Assembly (NCBI GenBank): GCA_026874595.1
Contig: CM049321.1
Span: forward strand, 13,225,479-13,289,478
Reading direction: 5' to 3'
DNA: 64,000 nucleotides
DNA from: Sipunculus nudus
Lineage: Eukaryota > Annelida > Sipuncula > Golfingiida > Sipunculidae
In this document: piece by piece, positions 54,324-64,000 of the stretch
Position numbering within the stretch: position 1 is the first letter of the stretch
How the letters are laid out: each line of letters begins with the position of its first letter
Position numbers and translations under genes: made by a program
The notes under the pieces: generated by a model
The model's database searches: none
The model's input: only the letters and a program-made list of their open reading frames with translations
What the model was told of the DNA's origin: nothing

Positions 54324-55974
54324 CCAGGGTTAGGGAGATAACTAAACTAATATGAGGAATGTTGGGTTAGTTTTTATTTTATTTTAAAGGTTAAAAGAAA
54401 ATATAGATTTTCAGTGGAATACTGTCATATTAAGATATTTACAAATATATTTTTACATTTATTTTGTGGCGCTGTGGTCACGGCCAGAATTTCGTATACC
54501 GGTATGTTTACCTTTAAGACCTGAAGAGTGATGATGTTTACATTTGCGAACCGGAATGGGACGCGGGGGCATTCAGGTTTTCAATGATCTTTGACTGGTT
54601 ACTGTTGCAGGACGTATAAAAATAAGCTGATGTGAGGAAGACCTGAACGATGAATTTAATGAATGTTTTAAGGAAGGAAACTATTCCTGAAGAAAGATGT
54701 TCGGAAATATGCATAGCTCGTTAGTAGCAGAAGCGGACCCAAAGGACGTTGGAACCGTTTTAATCGTTTCAACCAATTTTGACTCCTGGTAACCCCGCCC
54801 CTACCCCACTCCCACCCCTTTTCCGGAAATGGGGACCTTGTATTAGGTTTTGTCATATATCCCCCTGGGTTGAACCCCTCCTTTTATTAAAGCGATAGTT
54901 ATTTGTGTTTATTTTTTCAAATTTATTGACCAAGCACCATTTACTAGTCAATCACTCAAATGATGTGCACATTAAAAATTATTTATCCTCATATCGGCAC
55001 ACGGACACTGCGGGAACAATAACCTTTAAAATGAGGTATCGCACTGTATCCTTCACAACGCCATTTTAAAGAACATTGCGAATAAAGGTGAACCAATTTT
55101 TTATAAGTATTAGATATGAGCAAATTAGTGGAAGATTACTTAAATTGATTGTTAAATGAACCTTAACTCTGTGCAACTTTATGAAATATTGCCTTTGAGC
55201 AAAAAGTATTTTTAACCTACATGCTAGTTAGGGACACAGCAATGTTTTTTTATAAAATTTGTCATGACCTTAATCTACTTATAAGTATTGTATTTCTCAG
55301 TTTTCTCTCTTTTTATAATCTGTATTCTAGAACATCAAATGAAAAACACTAGCACTTAAAATTCGTAAAATAAATGTAACACCTATGTTATCACCGGTGT
55401 AGTTCTTTAGATTATCAATAGATAGAATGACTGTCTAATAAGTATACACACTGTATATAATTGTGGATACCCAGAATTACCAAGAAAAACGCATTTTATC
55501 AACCAGGATCAATATTCTAATGCAAAATTCCTTTGCGCCTAAGGCACATGCTCGCCGATTGAAGTTGATTTCTAATTCTGAGGATAGGATCCTGTATTTC
55601 TATCTGCCTGGGTAATTAAAAAACTACAACAAGTATATAGAGCTATATATATCACTTTAACTCAAACTTTAACAATGATCAAACTAAAAATGATCTCGAT
55701 AATAAAGATGAATGCATATACAAAGGATGTCAGGGGTGCACACCTGGATATACAGATGATGGCGCTTTAATTCAGTGAACCAAATCTTCTGTACCTTCTC
55801 AGTGTTCAAACCCAAGCGTTCTTACCCACGTCTGTCACAGGTTCCCTGACCGCCTTGTAGCCAGATTAATCATTACCAAGGGCAGACAAAGGCAGTTACA
55901 CCAGGCTACCTTGTTGGTGTTTGTCCACAAAGCCCCGTTCTGAGTTCAACAAGCCGCTGCGTGAATTGGGAGTA
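54324..55974. other. Intergenic, no gene seen
   Basis: The only longer ORF (54668-54856, minus) spans a CCCCGCCCC...CCCACTCCC low-complexity stretch and is not convincing. A TATAAAA lies at about 55973. Confidence 0.5.
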
Positions 55975-56175
55975 TAAAACCCCGTAAAACACTCATTCCG
56001 GGGTTATTTACGCTTGGATTTACACAAAATGTAAATTTCTTTGACATTTCCACAATATCAGCCTATATGATAAGTTTCAATAACATCCGTTATACCTTCC
56101 CAGATATGGTGCGGACAAACACACACACACACAATCGAGTGAAAACAGTAACCTTCGCTTCGCGCAGGTTAAATA
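55975..56175. repeat. Dispersed repeat family Y, copy 1
   Basis: Matches 62358-62568: GGGGTTATTTACGCTTGGAT, TGACATTT-C-CAATA, CAGATATGG-GCGGACA and AATCGAGTGAAAACA. It ends in the hairpin AACCTTCGCTTCGCGCAGGTT. It lies about 490 bases upstream of glycosyltransferase copy 2. Confidence 0.85.
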
Positions 56176-56661
56176 TATCAGGTAACATATGAGGTTGCAG
56201 AGGTAATATCTGCATGTCAACTTTATGACTGGGTGATTCAGATAGAACATGCAGATTTTGTCGCCATAGTTGTGCAATTTTTTAATAAAAAAATTTTAAA
56301 AAAACTTAAAATTATGTTGTAACTCATCAAAGGAAGTTAAAAAATATGTAGCTCACTCATATTGTATTACACTGATTTTATTTCATTTTAACTACTGGAG
56401 CACACCTGAAAATAGGGCCATCTAGATAAAAAAAACCCATAAAACTCAAGGATGGGCGATGTTGCCACTATAAACGTGTCTCTTTTCAAGTATCCTTGGC
56501 AGGGTAGTTAATTATCTACTAGGGGGTTTAATGATCAAGTTAGGGAGCCGGACTGATAAACCGCACAATCAGTTGATAGCCAAGAGTGTCACCACCCGTG
56601 GCTTTTTTACGTTAGGATTCACAGGTAAATTACTTTACCTTAAAGACATACTGTTGTATGA
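56176..56661. other. Upstream region of glycosyltransferase copy 2
   Basis: AT-rich. No clear TATA element close to the ORF. An out-of-frame ATG at 56658 overlaps the chosen start. Confidence 0.4.
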
Positions 56662-57463
56662 ATGGCGGTTATTCTGAGAAAATTAAACTTCTGGGCAGTG
56701 ACATTTATTGTGATGTCATCGACGATAGTTTCAATATGGCTGTCACAAAGGGTCATTTCCATACGTTTCGTTAATATTCAACAAAACAGATTTCTGCAGA
56801 CTCGGATAACCGAATGTTTACAAACCGCAGATAATGGAACCTACGAGGATTTTTTTGAGGGTTTTACGACACCTTACCATCCGTGTTCATTTATATCTTA
56901 TGAGCCGTTGGTACGAACGTTGCGGCAAATTATCCAAAATCGGAACACACGACTGGGTATTGATGAAGCGACAAATAATTCCTGCCGATGTGAAATGCAA
57001 ACTAAACCTATCCAAAGCCTGCCCTGCCACCGGCATACGTTTGTTAGTGATGCACCAGAAAACCATCCATTTAAAGACAGTCAAGAGCTTCACGAATTCA
57101 TAGCGAACTGCAGTGCGCATGCTCCAAAACTAATCTCATTTCCGGGTCGAGTACGGCGAAACAATTCAACCATTGAGGAGAAACTGCCTGTCCCGAATAT
57201 AGTTCACTATGTCTGGTTCTCCGGTCGTGAAAACTTTACTTTTCTATATTATCTGTCATTTTTAAGTTCCTACAAATATATTGAACCTGATTTCATTTAT
57301 ATCCATGGTGATAGAGAACCCATCGGTGGTTGGTGGAATCAGACTCTCAGAGATGTTCCTAACATTTATTTTGTGTACAAGCCACGACCGGAGTATATTT
57401 TCGATAAAAAGATCAAGAAAATAGAACACAGTGCTGATATAGCAAGGTTCGAAATAATCAATG
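56662..57463 (+). CDS. Type II membrane glycosyltransferase (copy 2), first coding exon
   Basis: 802 nt, 267 codons plus one base, ending at a GTAAGT donor (57464). The short cytosolic start MAVILRKLN is followed by a single membrane anchor FWAVTFIVMSSTIVSIWLS, then a cysteine-containing stem and the front half of a GT32-like fold: VPNIVHYVWFSGRENF, DFIYIHGDREPIGGWW and IEHSADIARFEIIN. Six N-glycosylation sequons are visible (for example NGT, NCS, NFT, NQT), as expected for a Golgi-lumen enzyme. The DXD-bearing last exon, by analogy with 1510-1970, should follow in phase 1 but is not in the window. The start chosen gives the anchor a typical short tail. Confidence 0.87.
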
Positions 57464-57754
57464 GTAAGTTATCTTTTTTCATCTAAGCGTAAATTTAGTA
57501 TTAGATGCGTTTGTAGTCGATTGGATTTAGATATGTGTTTATATGTTTCATTTAATTTTAATCCTGTTACAAGTTTTATCTAGCTTAGTTGTTAAATAAT
57601 ACATTTACAAAATTAAAAAAAAAAAGCGTCCGACATGGGGACGCAAACACTGCGCGGAAGATAGTGTTCAAAATTAATTTAAATTGTATTATTCCTGGGA
57701 ACTTTTTAAGTGAAATATTTTGAAAACACCCTGGACTGTCTGCACATCTTAGTG

Positions 57755-58342
57755 TAGTCCATCTCTGGACCCTTGTGTCCTATGTTAGACCTGATGGACG
57801 GACACGTAGGGTCCATGGCACATCTGCCAAATCATGAGAGCACCATCGTTACAAAATATGTAACGATGGGTTTGGGGTCCTTGGGGTCCTCCGCTGACAT
57901 GACAGGCCTAATCGCTTACAAAAACTGAACCTGGCTTATCTAGAGAACCGTTACTAACCGTCTACAAGTTTGATTGTACTTTCCTACTTCAAAAATATAA
58001 TATTTTGATTCTTTTTCCTCACGGATCCTCTAAGACAGGCAGTCTTGACCTGTTTACAATATTGAAGACCTACCGCGGTGCACTGTGGGACGGAATCGCA
58101 CTCTCCATGCATATGAAAGCCTGCTGTATGTCAGCATTCACTGCAATCGGGCCGGACCCTAAGACCTTGAGATGGTATCCAGCATTCACGACCTCTTTAT
58201 TGCCAAAAGGAAAAGTCTAATAATAAAAATGACTGGATCTGTTCTTTATCTTAAGGAAAATACCTAGAAATCGATGCCATAAAGATCTATTAGGCTTGCT
58301 GCTTTCCCTCATTCAGATGTGGTCAATTTGATTATATTGTAT
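57755..58342. repeat. Long inverted repeat, left arm (588 bp)
   Basis: Reverse complement of 61621-62199 with few differences. It includes the internal palindrome CATCGTTACAAAATATGTAA-CGATG at about 57845-57869 and a 71-codon ORF (58005-58220, MILFPHGSSKTGSLDLFTIL...) that is equally open in the other arm. The ORF is unrecognised. Confidence 0.93.
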
Positions 58343-58755
58343 CAATTGGAGTGTTTGTAACATTTCTATCTCTCTCTCTTCCTCTACCTCTCTCTTTCTC
58401 GTAAATGACACTGGAAATTTATTTTTTCCTCTCTTGTTAAATGACACTGGAAATGATTTTTTTACTGAAAACTCTACATTATCAAAATCACCTGAAATCG
58501 CTTTGTGTGTTTCTTCCTTCAATCCCCCTCCCCCAAGCCATATATAAACATGGAACATATAAAAAATGATTTATCCCGAATAAATATGAAAACATGACAT
58601 TATAAATTTTTTATCCATAAAAATTCAGCAAAAATAACGACTTATACTGGTAGGAATACACCATTTATTTATACATAGTCTATAATAAGGCATACTCATC
58701 TTTGTGGGGATATAAAAATAAGTACAATCAAATGCGCATAAAAGCTAAAAATGTT

Positions 58756-58757
<2 letters not shown>

Positions 58758-58840
<83 letters not shown>

Positions 58841-58844
58841 GAGA
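58758..58844. repeat. (TA)n(GA)n microsatellite
   Basis: TA from 58758 to about 58800, then GA to 58844. Confidence 0.95.
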
Positions 58845-58928
58845 AGGTAGAGTTACCCTCCGTTGTAAAGTGCTCTATGGCCTACAGACTAGGCAAGAGC
58901 GGTATAACTCTGAAGAAAAACAACACTG

Positions 58929-58930
<2 letters not shown>

Positions 58931-58968
<38 letters not shown>
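58931..58968. repeat. (TA)n microsatellite
   Basis: Pure TA run. A second short run lies at 58996-59008. Confidence 0.9.
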
Positions 58969-58969
<1 letters not shown>

Positions 58970-59068
58970 TTCCATTCATGAGTCTCTCGCTGGATATATA
59001 TATATATACTCTCACAATAAAAATACCAGATGATCAAATAGTTAAGAAAGGTCGGATACTTTATTAAT

Positions 59069-60801
59069 TGTCACAAGAATTTAAGACTGTCGGCACCGGA
59101 CTAAACTGCACTGGAGAGGTAAAGTAGACCTATGTTTTACTTTATTCATAATTTATTTTGTAATTTCCGTAAAGAAATGTAAAAAGTCAGGGATATCGTG
59201 ATTCGGCTCAAGGACATAAATATGTGTATACTGCGTATAATACACATATACCTTAAGTCGCAAAGGGCCATTTATTTAAAAAAAAAAAAATAAAAAAGAG
59301 GCTCCCGCTGGTATTCCTGTCTATCGAGGAATTCCTGATACATGTTAGTACTTTAGTACTGGTCATAGAGAAACAAAATATAAGGTAATTCAGGTATAAA
59401 ATAGATAATTCCTCTTTAAATTTCTATTAAGAAAGCATATGAGGGCCGAAACATGCACTGCATGCATGGAGCACTGTCTGCATGCCGGGCGTGTGCGCAT
59501 GCCTATAGTAAATATCTATTGTGTCTATTGAAAATCTGGTAAAATGTATTTAAATAACAACTTACTTATACACTACAATATGTAAGAAAATATATTATTT
59601 ATAAGAACTTTATATATGCATATGCATGTTTATATATAATTAATTGATTTGTATAAATTACATATATATATGTTATAACATATAACATGCATATAATATG
59701 CTTGTTTATTAAATAATATGTTATTGTTCACCAAGCACAATCATGATTATTTTATGAAATTTGCGCTAAACAGCGGTACTTGTCTCAGACAAAAATATAA
59801 AATACACATAAGTTCTTCATCTTCCATAGCGATTCCACATTCCGCCAAGCATGTCTGTTTTGAAAATACCGCGTGACCGCTTGCGCTTGCCGCTCGTTTT
59901 AGCGCATGCCATGATTTAGAATGTATGTCAGCTGTAAAATAAATGCAATCCTTTTATATTTATATAAATGTTATAAGAGAATGTGCTCAGTCCGAAAACT
60001 GTTTTGTATGCATGTCATGTTATAAATAAAATGCGCTCCATCAACATTTTTTGTTAAGAACTAGATGTCGTCTACAGCGAAAAGCATGCATGATAATATT
60101 AGGCCTATATATATATATATATATATATGAGCTCCTTTCACACACACATGCACACACACATATTTATGTATGTTAAGTGAGAATTAACGCAATAACTGAA
60201 TTCCTGATAAAGTCTTATGAAAAAGCCTCTCAAATTTATAGAGTTGAGATATATACAATAATATACGGATAATATATACGGATAATAAGTTCATGGTTTT
60301 CTTGTAACGTTTATGTTAAACGTTATTGGTTTTAAGTAAAGATTTAAACAGGCCTTTTCATATTTTAAAATAAATACTCCCCGTTCACAGTTACCATAAA
60401 AACCAGCTCGTTTCTCTGTGACAATCGATATGCATCTTGTTTATAATCATATTGATTTCTTAAAAAGATTGCGCTCCTGTAACACGACGCTGTCTGAGTT
60501 TTTACCTCACTGCGCAGATGTAGGCATGCACAAGACAGCTTACAGACTTGACACATGAGACATAAATATCTCTACCGAAAATAAATTTACTTTTAGGTGA
60601 ATTCTCTTTAACTTTTCAAAAGTATATAGTCTTTAGATAAACAACATTTTATATTGGACAATGGACCGACCCAGCGGAGTTAGACACAGGCCGGGCCCCG
60701 GGCCAGTACATCTGCATGTAATGGTTAAAAAAATGACATTTGCAGAATGTGTATAGTGGTACAATGCAATGTTTGTGTACCTTGTCAAACGTTTAGTCTA
60801 A

Positions 60802-60805
<4 letters not shown>
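59069..60805. other. Spacer within the inserted cluster, no gene seen
   Basis: AT-rich. It holds (TA)n at 60108-60128 and CACACACATGCACACACACA at about 60140-60160. No supported ORF. Confidence 0.5.

Positions 60806-60852
<47 letters not shown>
60806..60852. repeat. (TA)n microsatellite
   Basis: Pure TA run. Confidence 0.95.
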
Positions 60853-60854
<2 letters not shown>

Positions 60855-61096
60855 TTCGCATTAATAGCAAGTACATTTGTGCATAATTTTGTGTTAATTT
60901 TGGATGTAACAATAAGCAGTTTTTGGCTATTTTGATCACACAAATAAGTAAAATCTTAATACAAAACGCCTAAAATAAGATCGTTTATATACAGTCCTGA
61001 CAAGACATTAGATTGATTAATGAGTTTAGCTGGCAAGCCAGCCCCGTTGACCTAGCGAAGGGTCACACTATCAGCTTTGTTTACAGTTAGTCACTC

Positions 61097-61134
61097 GCTC
61101 TGACGAAGGCTACAGGGGTAGCTGAAAATTTAGC
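61097..61134 (+). ncRNA. Degenerate hammerhead-ribozyme-like motif, possible Penelope-like element relic
   Basis: CTGACGA (61100-61106), a stem-loop GGCTAC-AGGG-GTAGCT, then GAAA (61124-61127), flanked by GCT (61097-61099) and AGC (61132-61134). This is the order CUGANGA, stem II, GAAA, with a stem I remnant, as in the small hammerheads reported in Penelope-like retroelements. The cleavage triplet (GTC expected) reads TTT and one base is bulged in stem II, so it should be inactive if it is one. Confidence 0.3.
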
Positions 61135-61213
61135 AACAATCTGTACATGTTATCCAAATAATATTATTGTTTGAAATGTTGGCGTTGATGTCTCTCTTCT
61201 TTTTGTGTTCATT

Positions 61214-61216
<3 letters not shown>

Positions 61217-61274
<58 letters not shown>
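61217..61274. repeat. (TA)n microsatellite
   Basis: Pure TA run of about 58 bases. Confidence 0.95.
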
Positions 61275-61276
<2 letters not shown>

Positions 61277-61582
61277 GTTTATTAATGGTATACATGGGGA
61301 GGGTCTTCCTCCCATATTGAAAAAAAATATAAACTGTTTCCTCGAAGTTATGACCCGGCAGAGTGTTATAACGGAAAGACTCGATCCGTCGGTAAAGAAA
61401 TTTTGGGTGCTGTCTTAATTATTGAGCATATCACGTACAGGTATGCATTAAGAATTAGAAAGTAACAAACTGTGGTTAATTTTTAAATTTAATAGCTAGG
61501 GAATAAAATAATCTGAAAAAATATTAAAATTAATTACAAATATCTAAGAAAAATTAAGTAAAAAAAGAGATGTTCAGCTCAA

Positions 61583-61596
61583 AGGGGGGGGGGGGG
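61583..61596. repeat. Poly(G) run
   Basis: About 14 G residues just before the right inverted arm. Confidence 0.85.
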
Positions 61597-61620
61597 CACA
61601 CCTCTTGATCCACCACTGTT

Positions 61621-62199
61621 ATACAATATAATCAAATTGACCACATGTGTATGAGGGAAAGCAGCAAGCCTAATAGTTCTTTATGGCATCGATTTCTAGG
61701 TATTTTCCTTAAGATAAAGAACAGATCCAGTCATTTTTATTATTAGACTTTTCCTTTTGGCAATAAAGAGGTCGTGAATGCTGGATACCATCTCAAGGTC
61801 TTAGGGTCCGGCCCGATTGCAGTGAATGCTGACATACAGCAGGCTTTCATATGCATGGAGAGTGCGATTCCGTCCCACAGTGCACCGCGGTAGGTCTTCC
61901 ATATTGTAAACAGGTCAAGACTGCCTGTCTTAGAGGATCCGTGAGGAAAAAGAATCAAAATATTATATTTTTGAAGTAGGAAAGTACAATCAAACTTGTA
62001 GACGGTTAGTAACGGTTCTCTAGATAAGCCAGGTTCAGTTTTTGTAAGCGATTAGGCCTGTCATGTCAGCGGAGGACCCCAAACCCATCGTTACATATTT
62101 TGTAACGATGGTGCTCTCATGATTTGGCAGATGTGCCATGGACCCTACGTGTCCGTCCATCAGGTCTAACATAGGACACAAGGGTCCAGAGATGGACTA
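61621..62199. repeat. Long inverted repeat, right arm (579 bp)
   Basis: Partner of 57755-58342. The minus-strand ORF 61958-61743 gives the same 71-codon product with one substitution (TIW for TIL). Confidence 0.93.
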
Positions 62200-62282
62200 A
62201 TCTTAGTGCTGTCCTTGATTATAAACATAACGAACAACTACCATATAGCCCCCCTTACCTTCCAGGGAAACGGCATTTGGAG

Positions 62283-62308
62283 TGACGTCATTGTCCTTTT
62301 TGACGTCA
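62283..62308. promoter_or_regulatory. Second pair of TGACGTCA palindromes
   Basis: TGACGTCA at 62283-62290 and 62301-62308, 18 bases start to start, just outside the right inverted arm and before repeat family Y copy 2. They are perfect CREB/ATF consensus sites. Function is unknown; they may belong to a repeat. Confidence 0.45.
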
Positions 62309-62357
62309 TCACTCAGATGGCCATATCACATGCCACGTCCAAGTGTAAACATATGTG

Positions 62358-62568
62358 ATATAAAAACCAATAAAACACTTATTCAGGGGTTATTTACGCT
62401 TGGATTTACACCAAAATTAAAATTTCTTGACATTTTCGCAATACCACCCTACATGATACATTTCAGTAACATCTGTTACACAGTCTCCAGATATGGCGCG
62501 GACATACACACTCACCCTCACAGAATCGAGTGAAAACAATAACCCTCGCTTCGCGCAGGGTTAATAAA
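62358..62568. repeat. Dispersed repeat family Y, copy 2
   Basis: Partner of 55975-56175. It ends in the hairpin AACCCTCGCTTCGCGCAGGG-TT and then re-joins intron sequence shared with copy 1. Confidence 0.85.
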
Positions 62569-63663
62569 CGTTATAGAAACTTACTTTGTGAAATGAAAGT
62601 TTGACCTACGTTAATTGGGAATAGATAAAAAAAATCATTTTTGTAACATTTAGAGACGTTTTCAGTCAGAACATGCAAAGCATAGGTTTTAGGGCAAAAC
62701 ATCTATATACAGGACTAGAAGGGTCCTGTTAAACAGAGAAACAATATATAAATTCTATATCTAAGGTTTTTCTGCCTTTGATAAGGGGCTAAACTCTGTT
62801 ACAGATTTCATGCTCATATAATAAAAATGAAGAAATACAGTGTACTAATATATCGCTCATATATGTAAGTCAGCCAAAGTAAAAATCCGTGTGATAAAAA
62901 ATTTCTATTGTCAACTAGCTAAGTATTTCTAACACTGGCAGCTCCAAAATTTCAGGAAAGAATAAAGACAACATGTATGTTTAGAGTAAAACCCTTTCGA
63001 AATACCGCCCATGAGGTCACATTTGTACTAGCCAATCGCATCAGACCCACTAGGTGCACTGCTGTTTACTATAATGTCAGTTCTCATGCTGACTCAATTA
63101 TTTCCTGAATTATCTTATGACAAATTTTCTCTTATAATAGGCTATAAATTTTCCAGCATTTCATCATAATCTACTAAATCTTCCAAAATTTTACTGCAAA
63201 ATCGTGTTTTCAAAATAATTTTTATTACTGAATAATTATAGTCAATGAACCTCTTATTATTAAAAATATGCCGTTCTTTCATAGATCTGTAAATATTGTA
63301 TAGGAGTTGCACTTATTGCAGTCGTACAAGTTAAAATCAATTAAACAGACCTTAAGCTGCAGTTTGGAGAATAGATGCTAATGTTAATTTACCGTGTACA
63401 CCACGGTAAAGTATAGGACTGTGCTCCTATTGTTTAGCCTTTAAAATTCTCATCATATAACGTATAATGATTGCCGAATGTATTTTAGATATATAACAGT
63501 ATATTAGAGCATGTATATCATGGATTTTACGATTTACAAAATACGTTGTTATTATTAATTGTTATTATATTTTTTCATATATTTTTGTCTAAGGTCCTAT
63601 AAAATTCCCATTTGGGGGAGGGGGAACCTGGCGGGAGCCTGCAATGTATATCACATATTACTG

Positions 63664-64000
63664 TTATAGCCGGGACAACCCGACTCAGTATAGGCACTGG
63701 TTTTTGGGGTGGTAAGCCTACTTGAGTTGTGATACAAGCAATATCAAGGAATGCATCGTAGTGGTCTTACAATCATATTTTGGTAAACAGCCAATAATAT
63801 AACATCAGGCTACGAATGATGAATTAATACTAGAGAATACATGTGAACTCAAAACCCAAACTGAAATTCTGTCTCTATGTTAACGGGTCAGTTCCTGTTA
63901 CGCGTACAAATTGGCTGCGTGCGGGCCATGTTTGTATTCATCCGGTCAAAAATTCTACAAATATGCGGAGGGGTTTACCAATATGCTGAGTTAAAATGGA
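63664..64000. mobile_element. Unidentified insertion next to the expected last exon of copy 2
   Basis: Homology to copy 1 stops at about 63663 and unrelated sequence (TTATAGCCGGGACAACCCGA...) continues to the window end. No coding sequence is recognised. In copy 1 the exon would start about 20 bases further on. Confidence 0.45.

Larger units (their letters stand above)
57617..62560. mobile_element. Nested insertion cluster inside the copy 2 intron
   Basis: Defined by comparison with the copy 1 intron. It contains a pair of long inverted arms, TA and GA tracts, a possible Penelope-like remnant and family Y repeat copy 2. No transposase or RT is visible. Confidence 0.65.
57464..63660 (+). other. 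Intron of glycosyltransferase copy 2, swollen by insertions
   Basis: 57464-57617 and about 62560-63660 match the copy 1 intron in order. The 4.9 kb between them is absent from copy 1. Homology runs to TATATCACATATTACT (about 63662), the point that in copy 1 lies about 20 bases before the exon acceptor. Confidence 0.75.

Noticed and set aside
58005-58220. 71-codon conserved gene in the inverted arms
   Set aside because: The two arms are nearly identical as DNA, so conservation of the ORF carries no independent information. Kept only as a note.

Overview
The window reads as AT-rich, repeat-laden DNA from an animal nuclear genome. The host is most likely a lophotrochozoan such as a bivalve or other mollusc. 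This rests on GT-AG introns, several LINE clades, long (TA)n tracts, 'cagacagacagac'-rich satellites and an LTR element of a marine-invertebrate type. No single marker proves the species. Host coding content is low and most of the 64 kb is transposons, their debris and satellite DNA.

Host genes. (1) Two copies of a type II Golgi-like glycosyltransferase with a DXD motif (Gly_transf_sug / GT32-like) lie at the two ends, on the + strand. Copy 1 (1-1970) has a frameshifted upstream exon and an intact last exon. Copy 2 has a clean first exon (56662-57463), but about 4.9 kb of nested repeats fill its intron and its last exon is not in the window. A decayed third copy of the last exon lies at 17744-17955. 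(2) On the minus strand, four phase-compatible exons (7537 to 6556) encode the C-terminal 103 residues of an ING-type PHD-finger protein, with a poly(A) signal at 6436-6431. (3) Weaker candidates are a small cysteine-rich secreted peptide or exon (18425-18234, minus), a signal-peptide-like ORF (15551-15841) and a possible promoter plus exon near 24661-25612.

Mobile elements. A two-ORF non-LTR element lies on the minus strand (8077-about 13560). There are an L1/Tx1-like RT remnant (14480-15488), a CR1-like LINE with its 3' tail (about 18700-21052) and a minus-strand RT remnant (39890-40375). A complete LTR element (42376-53245) has paired LTRs, a 4-bp target duplication, a tRNA-Pro type primer site and a polypurine tract. 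Its domain order is gag(SCAN-like, CCHC)-protease-integrase-RT-RNase H, that is, integrase before RT as in Gmr1-like Ty3/Gypsy elements. A 4310-bp piece of its interior is present twice in tandem.

Satellites. 4140-6383 is a 69-bp/138-bp satellite abutting the PHD gene. 25860-39850 is a hierarchical array of about 14 kb: 330-bp repeats, 148-bp repeats with an internal hairpin, and linkers carrying X-box-like palindromes and TGACCT half-sites. It ends in a run of short CTTGCCGG...CCGGCAAG hairpins at regular spacing. Further structures are a 69-bp-arm hairpin (22741-22892), a pair of inverted arms of about 580 bp (57755-58342 / 61621-62199), two TGACGTCA pairs and many dinucleotide tracts.
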